Positions 17,161-25,302 of a DNA stretch of 59,299 nt are shown here, in pieces; the first letter of the stretch is position 1; each line of letters begins with the position of its first letter. The notes beneath the pieces were generated by a model. The model saw only the letters and a list, made by a program, of their open reading frames with translations. It searched no databases and was not told the origin of the DNA. The DNA is taken from contig JBBSTI010000001.1 of NCBI GenBank assembly GCA_038236005.1, positions 1 through 59,299 on the forward strand, read 5' to 3'. The stretch is from CANKBT01 sp038236005 (GTDB taxonomy: Bacteria; Actinomycetota; Actinomycetes; Mycobacteriales; SCTD01). Made by a program: the position numbers and the translations under genes.

Positions 17161-17280
17161 CGCCAACCTGGCCGGGGGGACGGGTCGACTCCCCGACGCG
17201 ACGCAGCTGATGTGGAGGCGCCCCGTACCCGCGACAAAGGACGTGGCTGGACGACGTCCGCTCGGCTGTGCTGAGCGGGA

Positions 17281-18450
17281 TCAGGCGGCGTGCGCGAGCT
17301 CCTGGGCCGCCGCCTCGCGCAGCTCCCACTTCTTCTCCGACGCCGTCTCGGGGGCGTCGTCGGAGGTGGCGGTCAGCCAAGAGTCGGGCAGCGACAGCTT
17401 GAGCATCGTGCGGATCGTCTGGGCGTACTGCACGAGGAACGGCCCGGTCGTGTAGGGGATGCCGTAACGGGTGCAGATCTCCTCGACCCGGACGGCGATC
17501 TCCTTGTAGCGGTTGGAGGGCAGGTCCGGGAACAGGTGATGCTCGATCTGGTGGTTGAGATTGCCGGCCATGAACGTCATGAGCGCGCCGCCGTGGAAGT
17601 TCGCGGAGCCGTACATCTGGCGCAGGTACCACTCGGCCGGCGTCTCGGTCTCGTACTCGGCGACCGTGAACTTCTCGGCCCCGTCCGGGAAATGACCGCA
17701 GAAGATGACCGCGTTGGACCAGAGGTTGCGTACGACGTTGGCGGTGAAGTTGGCGGTGAGCGTCGAGACGAAGGCCGGGCCGGTCAGGGCCGGGAACAGC
17801 ACATAGTCCTTGAGCACCTGCTTGCGGATCTTGCGGCCCATCTGACCGAGCTGCTCCTTGGCCCGGGCCTTGGTCTTTCGGCCCTTCTTGACGGCGGAGA
17901 CGTCGATGTCGTGGAACGCGATGCCGTACTCGAACAGCAGCGCCAGCAGGGCGTAGATCGCCGGCTGCGCGAGGTTTTTGGGCTGCCACTTGTAGTCACG
18001 GGTGATGCGCAGCAGGCCGTAGCCGACGTCGCGATCCTTGCCCACGATGTTGGTCCAGGTGTGGTGCACGACGTTGTGGCTGTGCTTCCAGCTCTCCGAG
18101 CTGGCGACCATGTCCCACTCCCAGGTGGAGGAGTGCACCTCCGGGTCGTTCATCCAGTCCCACTGGCCGTGGATGACGTTGTGGCCGAGTTCCATGTTCT
18201 CGATGATCTTAGAGAGCGACAGCATCGCCGTGCCGGCCCCCCAGGCCCGCGGGAAGAACGAGGCGGACAGGGGCGCGCGGGCGGCGACAGACAGGCCGCG
18301 CTGCAGCTTGATGACCTTGCGGATGTAGGCCTCGTCGGCCGCGCCGCGAGAGTTCTCGATGTCTTTGCGGATCTCGTCGAGCTCCCGGCCGAGGGACTCG
18401 ACCTGCTCGGTGCTCAGGTGGGCGTATTCCTTGATGTCGCTGATCGCCAC
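17281..18450 (-). CDS. Membrane fatty acid desaturase (DesA3-like)
   Basis: Acyl-CoA delta-9 type desaturase of 389 residues. The three histidine boxes that bind the di-iron centre are present: GHNVIHGQWDW, HSHNVVHHTW and HQIEHHLFP. Helices lie around ALLALLFEYGIAF and the segment after LKDYVLFPAL. The gene starts 11 bp after the ferredoxin reductase stop, the same order as Rv3230c-desA3 in Mycobacterium, so the reductase is the likely electron donor. ATG at 18450. It would introduce a cis double bond into stearoyl- or palmitoyl-CoA. Confidence 0.92.
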   Translation of the reverse strand: MAISDIKEYAHLSTEQVESLGRELDEIRKDIENSRGAADEAYIRKVIKLQRGLSVAARAPLSASFFPRAWGAGTAMLSLSKIIENMELGHNVIHGQWDWMNDPEVHSSTWEWDMVASSESWKHSHNVVHHTWTNIVGKDRDVGYGLLRITRDYKWQPKNLAQPAIYALLALLFEYGIAFHDIDVSAVKKGRKTKARAKEQLGQMGRKIRKQVLKDYVLFPALTGPAFVSTLTANFTANVVRNLWSNAVIFCGHFPDGAEKFTVAEYETETPAEWYLRQMYGSANFHGGALMTFMAGNLNHQIEHHLFPDLPSNRYKEIAVRVEEICTRYGIPYTTGPFLVQYAQTIRTMLKLSLPDSWLTATSDDAPETASEKKWELREAAAQELAHAA

Positions 18451-18461
18451 GATAGGGCTCC

Positions 18462-19535
18462 TTAGATGTCGAGGACGCAGTCGCCGGCGGCGGCTGAGAT
18501 GCAGGTCTGGATGCGATCACCGGCGTGGTGCTCGGTGCCGCTGCGCAGGTCGCGCGTCGTGCCGGCTTTCAGGGGAAGCACGCAGGACTGGCAGATGCCC
18601 ATCCGGCAGCCGAACGGCATGACGACCCCGGCGGCCTCGCCGGCCAGCAGCAGGGTCGTGGCCCCGTCGACCTGGGTGGTCTTTCCCGTACGGGCAAAGC
18701 TCACCTCGCCGCCCTCACCGCCCGAGCCGGTCAGGTTGATCGAGAAGCGCTCGGTGTGCAGGGCGTCGGGGATGCCGGCGTCGGCCCAGACCTTCTCGGC
18801 GGCGTCGAGCAGGGGAGCGGGCCCGCAGGCCCAGGTCTGCCGCTCGGTCCAGTCCGGGACGAGGTCGGCCAGGTCCGCGAGGTCCAGCATCCCCATCGCG
18901 TCGGTGAGCTGTTCGTGCAGGTGCAGCCCGGGATGCGTCGCGGCGAGCGTGTGCAGCTCGTCGCGGAACAGCACATCTTTGGCGGCCGGGGCGGAATGGA
19001 CGAGCTGCACGTCCGGCATCTGGTCCCGGCGGGCCAGCGTGCGCAGCATGGACATCACCGGGGTCAGCCCGGAACCGGCGGTGAGGAACAGAACCTTCGC
19101 CGGCGGCGGGTCGGGGAGCACGAAGTCGCCCTGCGGAGCGGCCAGGCGCACGATCGTGCCGGGCTCGAGCCCGTTGACCAGGTGGCCGGACAGGAAGCCT
19201 TCCGGCATCGCCTTGATCGTGATCTCGATCGTCTTCCCGCGACCTGCCGCTCGGGCGGTGGGCGTGCTGGTCAGGCTGTAGGACCGCCAGTGCCATCGGC
19301 CGTCCTTCTTCGCCCCGATCCCGATGTATTGCCCGGCCTGATAGCTGCCCTGCCAGCCCCACCCGGGCTGGATCACCAGGGTTGCGGCGGTCTCGGTCTC
19401 GCGACGAACGCTGACGATCTTGCCGCGCAGCTCGCGCGCGCTCCACAGCGGATTGACCAGGTGGAGGTAGTCGTCGGGCAGCAGCGGGTGCGTGAGCCGG
19501 CTGGCGGCCTTGCGCAGGGTGCTGACGACGGGCAT
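18462..19535 (-). CDS. Ferredoxin reductase with C-terminal 2Fe-2S domain (desaturase electron donor)
   Basis: A 357-residue flavo-iron-sulfur reductase. The FAD domain has RSYSLTSTP, the NAD(P) domain has FLTAGSGLTPVMSML and WACGPAPLLDAAE, and the C-terminal plant-type ferredoxin domain has Cys ligands in FGCRMGICQSC with a fourth in IQTCIS. This is the Rv3230c architecture, delivering electrons from NADPH to the membrane desaturase encoded next in the operon. ATG at 19535 begins MPVVSTLRKAA; upstream in-frame codons do not resemble the family. Confidence 0.92.
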   Translation of the reverse strand: MPVVSTLRKAASRLTHPLLPDDYLHLVNPLWSARELRGKIVSVRRETETAATLVIQPGWGWQGSYQAGQYIGIGAKKDGRWHWRSYSLTSTPTARAAGRGKTIEITIKAMPEGFLSGHLVNGLEPGTIVRLAAPQGDFVLPDPPPAKVLFLTAGSGLTPVMSMLRTLARRDQMPDVQLVHSAPAAKDVLFRDELHTLAATHPGLHLHEQLTDAMGMLDLADLADLVPDWTERQTWACGPAPLLDAAEKVWADAGIPDALHTERFSINLTGSGGEGGEVSFARTGKTTQVDGATTLLLAGEAAGVVMPFGCRMGICQSCVLPLKAGTTRDLRSGTEHHAGDRIQTCISAAAGDCVLDI

Positions 19536-19615
19536 GGGATGAGCATGCCCCGCTAGTCGGCTCCGGTCATCGCGCTGACAGGTACGCATCTTGCGAGGTT
19601 CTTTGTTGCCGGACC

Positions 19616-19993
19616 TCAATCCCAAAGCGTCGGTACGTCGTACGCCCGCACCAGAGGGTCGCGGCTGACCAGCACACAGCCCTCGACCCGGGCCTGGGCG
19701 ACCAGGATCCGGTCGAAGGGGTCCTTGTGCAGGTCCGGCAGCTCCTCGACGGCGACCGCATGCTCCACCGAGACGTCCAAGGGCTGCATCCTGAGGTCGA
19801 GCAGAACCTGACGAGTCACGGGTGGGAAGATGAGTCCGCCGCGTCGACGCTTGATGCTGACCTCCCAGGCCGAAGCGGAGGACACGATGATCGTGTTGGC
19901 AGGGTCGGTGATGGCCGCCGCAGCCGAGCCCGACAGACGTCGCGGTTCGATGGCTGACCAGATCAGCGCGTGCGTATCGAGCAGCAGCTTCAT
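19616..19993 (-). CDS. PIN-domain toxin (type II toxin-antitoxin)
   Basis: A 125-residue PIN protein of the Phd-associated VapC subfamily: MKLLLDTHALIWSAIEP (first Asp), VSSASAWEVSIK (Glu), DPFDRILVAQA (Asp) and LVSRDPLVRAYDV (last Asp). It lies 19 bp downstream of a Phd/YefM-type antitoxin on the same strand, so the two form one operon. The likely activity is RNA cleavage. This is the second TA pair in the window and is unrelated in antitoxin type to vapBC at 16571. Confidence 0.9.
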   Translation of the reverse strand: MKLLLDTHALIWSAIEPRRLSGSAAAAITDPANTIIVSSASAWEVSIKRRRGGLIFPPVTRQVLLDLRMQPLDVSVEHAVAVEELPDLHKDPFDRILVAQARVEGCVLVSRDPLVRAYDVPTLWD

Positions 19994-20012
19994 CCGGTAG
20001 TCACGACGAACG

Positions 20013-20267
20013 TCACCACAGGGGTGCCTCGGCGGACTCCTCGAACTCGGGCAGAGGGTCGTCGAAGTCGTCCCCGATCCAGACCGGCCGCCCGACCTCG
20101 TCGGTCTTGATCGTTCCTAGGACCCGCGGGGTGGGGTCGTGCGCCACCGCGGTGAGCACGACCTCCGGCACGCCTCGACGGCCGATCGCGATCGTCTCGC
20201 CGTCCAGGACCCGCTGCACCAGGCGGCTGAGGGTCGCCTTGGCCTCGGTGACGGTGACCGTCTCCAT
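20013..20267 (-). CDS. Phd/YefM family antitoxin
   Basis: An 84-residue protein beginning METVTVTEAKATLSRLVQRV, the classic Phd/YefM N-terminus (TEAKATLS replaces the usual EARANLS), followed by GETIAIGRRGVPEVVL. The acidic tail (DDFDDPLPEFEESAEAPLW) should neutralise the PIN toxin encoded next. ATG at 20267 follows GGAGG. The palindrome ACCTGGTC...GACCAGGT just upstream is a likely autoregulatory site. Confidence 0.9.
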   Translation of the reverse strand: METVTVTEAKATLSRLVQRVLDGETIAIGRRGVPEVVLTAVAHDPTPRVLGTIKTDEVGRPVWIGDDFDDPLPEFEESAEAPLW

Positions 20268-20290
20268 GAGACCCTCCTCCGCAACCGGGA

Positions 20291-20312
20291 ACCTGGTCCG
20301 ACCAGACCAGGT
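20291..20312. promoter_or_regulatory. Palindrome ACCTGGTC-N6-GACCAGGT, putative Phd operator
   Basis: Perfect 8-bp arms at 20291-20298 and 20305-20312 lie between the divergent antitoxin (start 20267) and PucR-type regulator (start 20327). The position and symmetry fit autoregulation by the antitoxin, but binding by the PucR protein is equally possible because the site is only 15 bp from its start codon. Confidence 0.6.
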
Positions 20313-20326
20313 GTCACACTAGCGCT

Positions 20327-21454
20327 GTGCTGATGCCCTGGTCCACGTTGCCGAACCTGGCTTCCGTGCGCCCGCACCTCGACGCGGTCACGGCAGCGGT
20401 GATCGGAGCGCTGCGGGAGCAGGTCCCGGCGTACGCCCGCCCGCTCGAGGGCGCGTTCGGGGAAGGGGTGCGACAGGGCGTCGGGGTCGCGCTGGGCCGG
20501 TTCCTGGACCTGCCGGGCACTGACCAACCGGCGCTGAGCCCCTCCGAGCGCGACGTGTACGTGGCGCTCGGACGCGGTGAGCTGCGCCAGGGACGCGAGC
20601 TGGAGACCCTGCTGGCCGCCTACCGGGTAGGCGCCCGAGTGGCGTTCCGGGAGTTTGCCGCGGCCGCTGGTGACCTGCCGGCTGATGTGCTGATCGGCCT
20701 GGCCGAGTCGGTGTTCGCCTACATCGATGAGCTGTCCGCGGCCTCGGCGCAGGGGTACGCCCGCGAGCAGTCGCTGCTCGCCGGGGAGTCCGGGCGCCGA
20801 CGGTCGGCTCTGCTCGCGATGCTGCTGACCCCACCGGTCGACGCCGAGGCCGCTCAGGCGGCGGCAAACCGGGCCTCGTGGGCACTGCCGTCGATCCTGG
20901 TCGCGGTGGTGGTGCCCGCGGAGCACGCCGACGGGCTCGGCACCGCGCTCGGGGACGCGGCGCTCGTCGGGGAGCACGCGTCCGCGGTGGTCGCGCTGGT
21001 CGCCCCGGGACCGCTGCGTGCCCTGAAGGGTCGTCAGGCCTGCGTCGGGCCGGCGCGACCGTGGGCCCAGGTGGCTGCGAGCCTGCGCCTGGCCGAGCTG
21101 GCGGCGGGGGTGCTGCCGCTGGGGGACACCGCGGTGCGGGTGGACGAGCACAGGGCCGTGCTCCTGCCGTTCGGGCTGCCGGACCTGGCTTGCGAGCTGG
21201 CCGCCGCACGGCTGGCGCCGCTGTCGGCGCTCGCTCCTGGCGTACAGGAAAGGCTCTCCGAGACCCTGCTCTCCTGGCTGCGGCACCGCGGCTCGCGGGC
21301 CGAGATCGCGGCCGAGCTGCACGTGCACACGCAGACCGTCGGCTATCGGCTCGGCCAGCTGCGCGAGGTGTTCGGCGAGGCGCTCGAGGACCCCGACGCG
21401 CGCTTCGAGCTGGAGCTGGCCCTGCGCTGGCGGGCTTCTCGTCCGGCCCCCTGA
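20327..21454 (+). CDS. PucR-type helix-turn-helix transcriptional regulator
   Basis: A 375-residue regulator. The N-terminal part (about 1-160) resembles the RsbT co-antagonist-like helical domain of actinobacterial PucR regulators (PAYARPLEGAFGEGV). The middle is a degenerate GGDEF-like sensor, and the C-terminal PucR helix-turn-helix reads LLSWLRHRGSRAEIAAELHV then TVGYRLGQLREVFG. Targets are unknown. GTG at 20327 lacks a Shine-Dalgarno and is close to the operator, so a leaderless mRNA is likely. It is divergent from the TA operon and followed by the inverted composite repeat. Confidence 0.85.
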   Translation: MLMPWSTLPNLASVRPHLDAVTAAVIGALREQVPAYARPLEGAFGEGVRQGVGVALGRFLDLPGTDQPALSPSERDVYVALGRGELRQGRELETLLAAYRVGARVAFREFAAAAGDLPADVLIGLAESVFAYIDELSAASAQGYAREQSLLAGESGRRRSALLAMLLTPPVDAEAAQAAANRASWALPSILVAVVVPAEHADGLGTALGDAALVGEHASAVVALVAPGPLRALKGRQACVGPARPWAQVAASLRLAELAAGVLPLGDTAVRVDEHRAVLLPFGLPDLACELAAARLAPLSALAPGVQERLSETLLSWLRHRGSRAEIAAELHVHTQTVGYRLGQLREVFGEALEDPDARFELELALRWRASRPAP

Positions 21455-21469
21455 GCCGCCTGCCCGCCC

Positions 21470-21552
21470 TCATCAGGGGATCCCCCGATGAGACCCGGGC
21501 CCATCGATTCTTCCCCCGACGTGGCCCCGGTCATCAGGGGATCCCCCGATGA
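21470..21552. repeat. 83-bp composite palindromic element, copy B (inverted relative to copy A)
   Basis: Two identical 22-bp palindromes TCATCAGGGGATCCCCCGATGA at 21470-21491 and 21531-21552, starts 61 bp apart, flank a 39-bp spacer. The reverse complement of this spacer aligns without gaps to the 39-bp spacer of copy A at 6699-6737, with 23 of 39 positions identical and conserved blocks CGTC-GGGGA and GATGGG. The whole element is thus a conserved, orientable unit. Confidence 0.88.
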
Positions 21553-21700
21553 AGGGACTGGGCGCCGACACCACCGGCGAAGACGTCGGTGTGCTGCTCG
21601 CGGCAGCCGCCGACACCCGCGGCACGGTCGTCACGGTCTGACCTCAAGGGTGGCGGCCGACGCGCCGACCGACAGGGTGTCCCCTCCTGAAGGAACCCCC

Positions 21701-22633
21701 ATGAGCTACCGCTTGGTGACCCGCAGCGACTTCGACGGTCTGGTGTGCGCAGTCCTGCTGAAGCACCTGGGCCTGGTCGACGAGATCGCGTTCGTGCACC
21801 CCAAGGACGTCCAGGACGGGGTCACCGAGATCACCGACCGGGACATCCTGACCAACCTGCCGTACGCCCCGGGTGCGCACCTGGTCTTCGATCACCATCA
21901 TTCCGAGGTGATCCGGGTCGGCGAGCAGGCCAACTACGTGATGGACGCCGACGCGCCGTCGGCCGCAAGGGTGGTCTACGACTACTACGGCGGGGCGCAG
22001 CGGTTCCCGGACGTTTCCCCGGAGCTCATGCGCGCGGTGGACCAGGCCGACAGCGCCGACTACAGCCTGGACGAGGTGCTGAACCCCACCGGCTGGACGC
22101 TGTTGAACTACCTGATGGACTCGCGTACGGGCCTCGGTCAGTTCCGCGACTTCCGCATCTCGAACTACCAGCTGATGATGATGCTCATCGACGCCTGCAC
22201 CGAGCACACCGAGGTCGACGCGATCCTGGCCCTGCCGGACGTCGCCGAGCGGGTCGAGCTGTTCACCGAGCAGTCCGTCGCGTTCATCGAGCAGCTGCAG
22301 CGGGTCAGCACCCCGCACGGCGACGTCGTGGTCGTCGACCTCCGCGACGAGGACGTGATCCACGCCGGCAACCGGTTCATGGTCTACGCGCTGTTCCCCG
22401 ACGCCCGGGTGTCGGTGCACCTGATCTGGGGCCGCGCGAAGCTCAACACCGTGCTGGCGGTCGGGAAGTCGATCCTGGACCGCACCTCGCCTGCTGACAT
22501 CGGCGCGGTCATGCTCCGGCACGGCGGCGGCGGTCACCTCGCCGCCGGGACCTGCCAGGTGCCGCACGCGCAGACCGAAGCGGTGCTCGCGGACGTGCTG
22601 GCCTCGGTCGGCGCCGAGCGGGTCCTGGCCTGA
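21701..22633 (+). CDS. DHH-family phosphoesterase
   Basis: A 310-residue metal-dependent phosphohydrolase of the DHH/DHHA1 superfamily. Motifs: RSDFDGLVCAVLL (first Asp pair), HLVFDHHHSEV (the DHH signature), VDQADSADYS, and the DHHA1 glycine motif LRHGGGGHLAAGTC. Relatives hydrolyse short oligonucleotides, pAp, cyclic-dinucleotide breakdown products or polyphosphate. Given the c-di-GMP genes in this window, a role in pGpG turnover is conceivable but is inference only. ATG at 21701 follows AAGGAA; the longer in-frame extension to 21488 runs through the repeat. Confidence 0.87.
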   Translation: MSYRLVTRSDFDGLVCAVLLKHLGLVDEIAFVHPKDVQDGVTEITDRDILTNLPYAPGAHLVFDHHHSEVIRVGEQANYVMDADAPSAARVVYDYYGGAQRFPDVSPELMRAVDQADSADYSLDEVLNPTGWTLLNYLMDSRTGLGQFRDFRISNYQLMMMLIDACTEHTEVDAILALPDVAERVELFTEQSVAFIEQLQRVSTPHGDVVVVDLRDEDVIHAGNRFMVYALFPDARVSVHLIWGRAKLNTVLAVGKSILDRTSPADIGAVMLRHGGGGHLAAGTCQVPHAQTEAVLADVLASVGAERVLA

Positions 22634-22654
22634 GCCACGGCCGCAGACAGGTGA

Positions 22655-22895
22655 TCAGCCCAGCGCGGCCAGGACCTGGGCCAGCTTGGCGGGCCGGCTG
22701 AACATCGGCCAGTGGCCCGAGTCGAGGTCGACGAGCGAGAGGTCCTTGACCTGGGCCAGCTCGGGGGCGTGGCCGCCGTCGATCGCCTCTTGTGCCTCGG
22801 CCGGGCTGAACTCGGGCGATCCGTGAAAGGTCCGACAGGGTCGTCACCGGTTCAGGGAACCAGTCGTCGGCCACAGGCGGTGTCAACCGTGCACC
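22655..22895 (-). pseudogene. Decayed alpha/beta hydrolase (C-terminal fragment, frameshifted)
   Basis: The frame ending at the stop at 22655-22657 encodes VDLDSGHWPMFSRPAKLAQV and a short end. This is the catalytic-His C-terminus of alpha/beta hydrolases that start near HGFG and end near GHWPMWS. Upstream this frame is closed by TGA after about 60 codons, while the neighbouring frame carries VADDWFPEPVTTL, the expected preceding part; the two join near 22842. No nucleophile Ser motif remains. It is therefore a truncated, frameshifted remnant rather than a small gene. Confidence 0.65.
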
Positions 22896-23107
22896 TCAGG
22901 AGCCCGGGCCGGGCTCGCTGGGTGCACGGGTCGTCGAGCGCTGGCGCCGGGTCCCCGGGCCTGTCCGAGCGCAGCACGTACCCAGGCGAAGTCCTCCGGG
23001 CTGGGCGGTCCGACTTCGGCGTCGATCTCTACCATCAGCTCGGTAAGACCCCCATGTCGCTCGTCCCTGCCCGAATAGACGACGTCGATCTTCGCGGGCT
23101 TGGGCAC
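22883..23107 (-). CDS. Small hypothetical protein
   Basis: A 74-codon frame from ATG 23107: MPKPAKIDVVYSGRDERHGG followed by LTELMVEIDAEVGPPSPEDF and a less convincing Arg/Pro/Ala-rich tail that may reflect read-through into the decayed hydrolase. The N-terminal half has normal amino-acid composition, so part of it may be a real gene or the start of a gene whose end was lost. No family recognised. Confidence 0.4.
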   Translation of the reverse strand: MPKPAKIDVVYSGRDERHGGLTELMVEIDAEVGPPSPEDFAWVRAALGQARGPGASARRPVHPASPARAPEVHG

Positions 23108-23144
23108 ACCGAAAGGCTACGACTGCCCGGACCCCGCCCCCACG

Positions 23145-23177
23145 CCGGAGGGCCCGTCGGATCGACGGGCCCTCCGG
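23145..23177 (-). terminator. Strong GC-rich hairpin after the acyl-CoA dehydrogenase gene
   Basis: Perfect 15-bp arms CCGGAGGGCCCGTCG (23145-23159) and CGACGGGCCCTCCGG (23163-23177) with a 3-nt loop. It starts 15 bp beyond the stop of the minus-strand acyl-CoA dehydrogenase gene. No U-tract, as is usual for actinobacterial intrinsic terminators. Confidence 0.8.
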
Positions 23178-23191
23178 GTCATACGAAACAG

Positions 23192-25042
23192 TTAGAAAGC
23201 CGCCTCGTCCAGCTCCATCAGCGAAAGGTCGGTGGCCTGGGCGATGGCGAGCTGGGAGGTCAGCGCCGGGAAGACGTTGCCCGCGAACCACTTGGCAGCC
23301 GCGACCTTGCCCTCGTAGAACGCCTTGTCCCGGGCGGAGGCGGCGGGCAGCTTCTCCAGGGCGACGACGGCCTGACGCAGGAGCAGCCACCCGACGACCA
23401 GGTCACCGAGCGCCATCAGCAGCCGGGTCGTGTTGAGCCCGACCTTGTAGATGTTCGGCGAGGCGTCACGCGAGCCCTCCTGGGCCGACGCCATCAGCTC
23501 GGTGACGTGGTAGCCGACCAGGCCCTGTACGTCCTCGACGGCCTGCGCCAGCAGCCCACGCTCGGTCGCAAGCACACCGTTGCCGGCGTCACCCTTTGCG
23601 AGATCGAGCATCTGACCGGTCAGGGTGCCGAGCGCCTGACCCTGGTCCCGGACGATCTTGCGGAAGAACAGGTCGATGCCCTGGATCGAGGTGGTCCCCT
23701 CGTACAGGGTGTCGATCTTGGCGTCCCGGATGTACTGCTCGATCGGGTAGTCCATCGTGTAGCCCGAGCCGCCGAAGATCTGCAGGCTGGTGGCGAGCAG
23801 CTCGTAGGCCTTCTCGCTGCCGTAGCCCTTGACGAGCGGCAGGAGCAGGTCGTTCGTGCGTACGAGAAGCTCGTCGACCTCGCCGTCAGCCTTGGACAGC
23901 TCGATCTTGTCCTGGGTGGTCGCGGTGAACATCACCAGCGCACGCATGCCCTCGGCCCAGGCCTTCTGACGCATCAGCATCAGGCGTACGTCCGGGTGGT
24001 GGCTGATCGTCACGCGCGGCGCGGCCTTGTTGGTCATCTCGGTAAGGTCGGCGCCCTGCACCCGGATCTTGGCGTACTCGAGCGCATTCAGGTAGCCGGC
24101 CGACAGGGTGCTGATCGCCTTGGCACCGACCATCATCCGGGCGTACTCGATGACGTCGAACATCTGCGCGATGCCGTTGTGGACGTCGCCGACCAGGGTA
24201 CCGATCGCCGGGTGCTTCTCGCCGAAGGTGAGCTCGCACGTCGTCGAGACCTTCAGGCCCATCTTCTTCTCGAGGTTGGTGACGTACGCACCATTGCGTT
24301 CGCCGAGGTTGCCCTCGTCGTCGACCAGGAACTTCGGGACCAGGAACAGCGAGAGGCCCTTGGTGCCGGGGCCGCCGACGCCCTCGATGCCCACCGGGCG
24401 GGCGAGCACGAGGTGGAAGATGTTCTCCGGCCCGTCCCACTCAGCGCTGGTGATGAAGCGCTTGACGCCCTCGATGTGCCAGGTGCCGTCGTCCTGCAGG
24501 TGCGCGGTCGCACGGCCGGCGCCGACGTCGGAGCCCGCGTCGGGCTCGGTGAGCACCATCGTGGCGCCCCAACCCTTGTCGATCGCCTGCTGCGCGAACC
24601 GCTTCTGCGCCTCGTTGCCGTTGTCGTGCAGGATCTGCGCGAAGGCCGCGCCGCTGCTGTAGAGGTAGATGCCGGGGTTGCTGCCCAGCACCATCTCCGA
24701 GACCGCCCAGATCAGGCTCGGCGGGGCGCCGATGCCGCCCAGCTCCTCGCGGATCATCAGCTTGTCCCAGCCGCCCTCGGCGAACGTCTGGTAGCTCGCC
24801 AGGAACTCCGGGGGCAGCGTCACGTCGCCGGTCGCCTTGTCGAAGACCGGCGGGTTGCGGTCACCAACCTCGAAGCTCGCCGCCAGGTCGTTGGTCGCGA
24901 GGCGCTCGACCGCACGCAGCACGTCCTTGGCGCTGTCGACGTCCAGGCCTGCGAACGGGCCCTGGCCGAGGCTCTGGTCGGCACCGAACACCTCGAACAG
25001 GTTGAACTCGATGTCACGGAGGTTGCTCTTGTAGTGGCCCAC
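23192..25042 (-). CDS. Acyl-CoA dehydrogenase, FadE5-like
   Basis: A 616-residue acyl-CoA dehydrogenase with the long architecture of mycobacterial FadE5. The N-terminal extension begins VGHYKSNLRDIEFNLFEVFG. FAD/acyl-CoA binding motifs are MVLTEPDAGSDVG and HIEGVKRFITSAEW; the C-terminal region has IFGGSGYTMDYPIEQYIRDA followed by a helical tail of about 150 residues. It catalyses the first step of beta-oxidation with broad chain-length range in characterised relatives. GTG at 25042 follows CAGGAG with 7-nt spacing and gives the canonical N-terminus. A TACTG-AC-CAGTA palindrome upstream is a likely operator. Confidence 0.92.
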   Translation of the reverse strand: MGHYKSNLRDIEFNLFEVFGADQSLGQGPFAGLDVDSAKDVLRAVERLATNDLAASFEVGDRNPPVFDKATGDVTLPPEFLASYQTFAEGGWDKLMIREELGGIGAPPSLIWAVSEMVLGSNPGIYLYSSGAAFAQILHDNGNEAQKRFAQQAIDKGWGATMVLTEPDAGSDVGAGRATAHLQDDGTWHIEGVKRFITSAEWDGPENIFHLVLARPVGIEGVGGPGTKGLSLFLVPKFLVDDEGNLGERNGAYVTNLEKKMGLKVSTTCELTFGEKHPAIGTLVGDVHNGIAQMFDVIEYARMMVGAKAISTLSAGYLNALEYAKIRVQGADLTEMTNKAAPRVTISHHPDVRLMLMRQKAWAEGMRALVMFTATTQDKIELSKADGEVDELLVRTNDLLLPLVKGYGSEKAYELLATSLQIFGGSGYTMDYPIEQYIRDAKIDTLYEGTTSIQGIDLFFRKIVRDQGQALGTLTGQMLDLAKGDAGNGVLATERGLLAQAVEDVQGLVGYHVTELMASAQEGSRDASPNIYKVGLNTTRLLMALGDLVVGWLLLRQAVVALEKLPAASARDKAFYEGKVAAAKWFAGNVFPALTSQLAIAQATDLSLMELDEAAF

Positions 25043-25101
25043 GGCCTGGCTCCTGTCTCGTTCGGGTGGCACACGCCTACCCGTCGGTAACGGCAGCATG
25101 C

Positions 25102-25113
25102 TACTGACCAGTA
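25102..25113. promoter_or_regulatory. Palindrome TACTGACCAGTA, putative fatty-acid regulator operator
   Basis: TACTG and CAGTA arms flank AC, 60 bases upstream of the FadE5-like start. TetR-type regulators of actinobacterial fatty-acid degradation genes recognise similar TACT-AGTA palindromes, so this is a plausible operator. The regulator gene is not in the window. Confidence 0.5.
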
Positions 25114-25181
25114 ACAAAGGCAAGTCGCCGTTCGTACGAACAGTCTCGGCATCTGGTTGCGCCGACTGCATCAGGCAGCGT

Positions 25182-25218
25182 CGTCGCATCCCCCGGACGC
25201 CCGTCGCGTCCCCCGGAC
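25182..25218. repeat. 17-bp direct repeat CGTCGC(A/G)TCCCCCGGAC
   Basis: Two copies at 25182-25198 and 25202-25218, 20 bp apart and differing at one base, lie between the acyl-CoA dehydrogenase promoter and the symporter terminator. Function unknown. Confidence 0.6.
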
Positions 25219-25222
25219 AGCC

Positions 25223-25258
25223 GACAGCGCCCGGGCGATGCTCTCGCCGGGCGCTGTC
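25223..25258 (-). terminator. Hairpin terminator after the symporter gene
   Basis: GACAGCGCCCGG (25223-25234) pairs with CCGGGCGCTGTC (25247-25258), with a further partial stem inside the 12-nt loop. It is 45 bp beyond the stop of the minus-strand symporter gene and therefore its likely transcript end. Confidence 0.75.
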
Positions 25259-25302
25259 GTCGTGCTTGCCGGGTGCGTGCCGGGTGCTGCAGTGCGTCGG
25301 GG

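Noticed and set aside
21549..21641. 30-codon frame beginning in the composite repeat (MKGLGADTTGED...)
   Set aside because: Its ATG comes from the palindrome, it has no ribosome site, and I recognise no family; more likely chance or a remnant.
22712..25090. 792-codon plus-strand open frame
   Set aside because: It is the antisense shadow of the FadE5-like gene; composition is His/Val/Gln/Asp-rich as expected for an antisense frame in GC-rich DNA.
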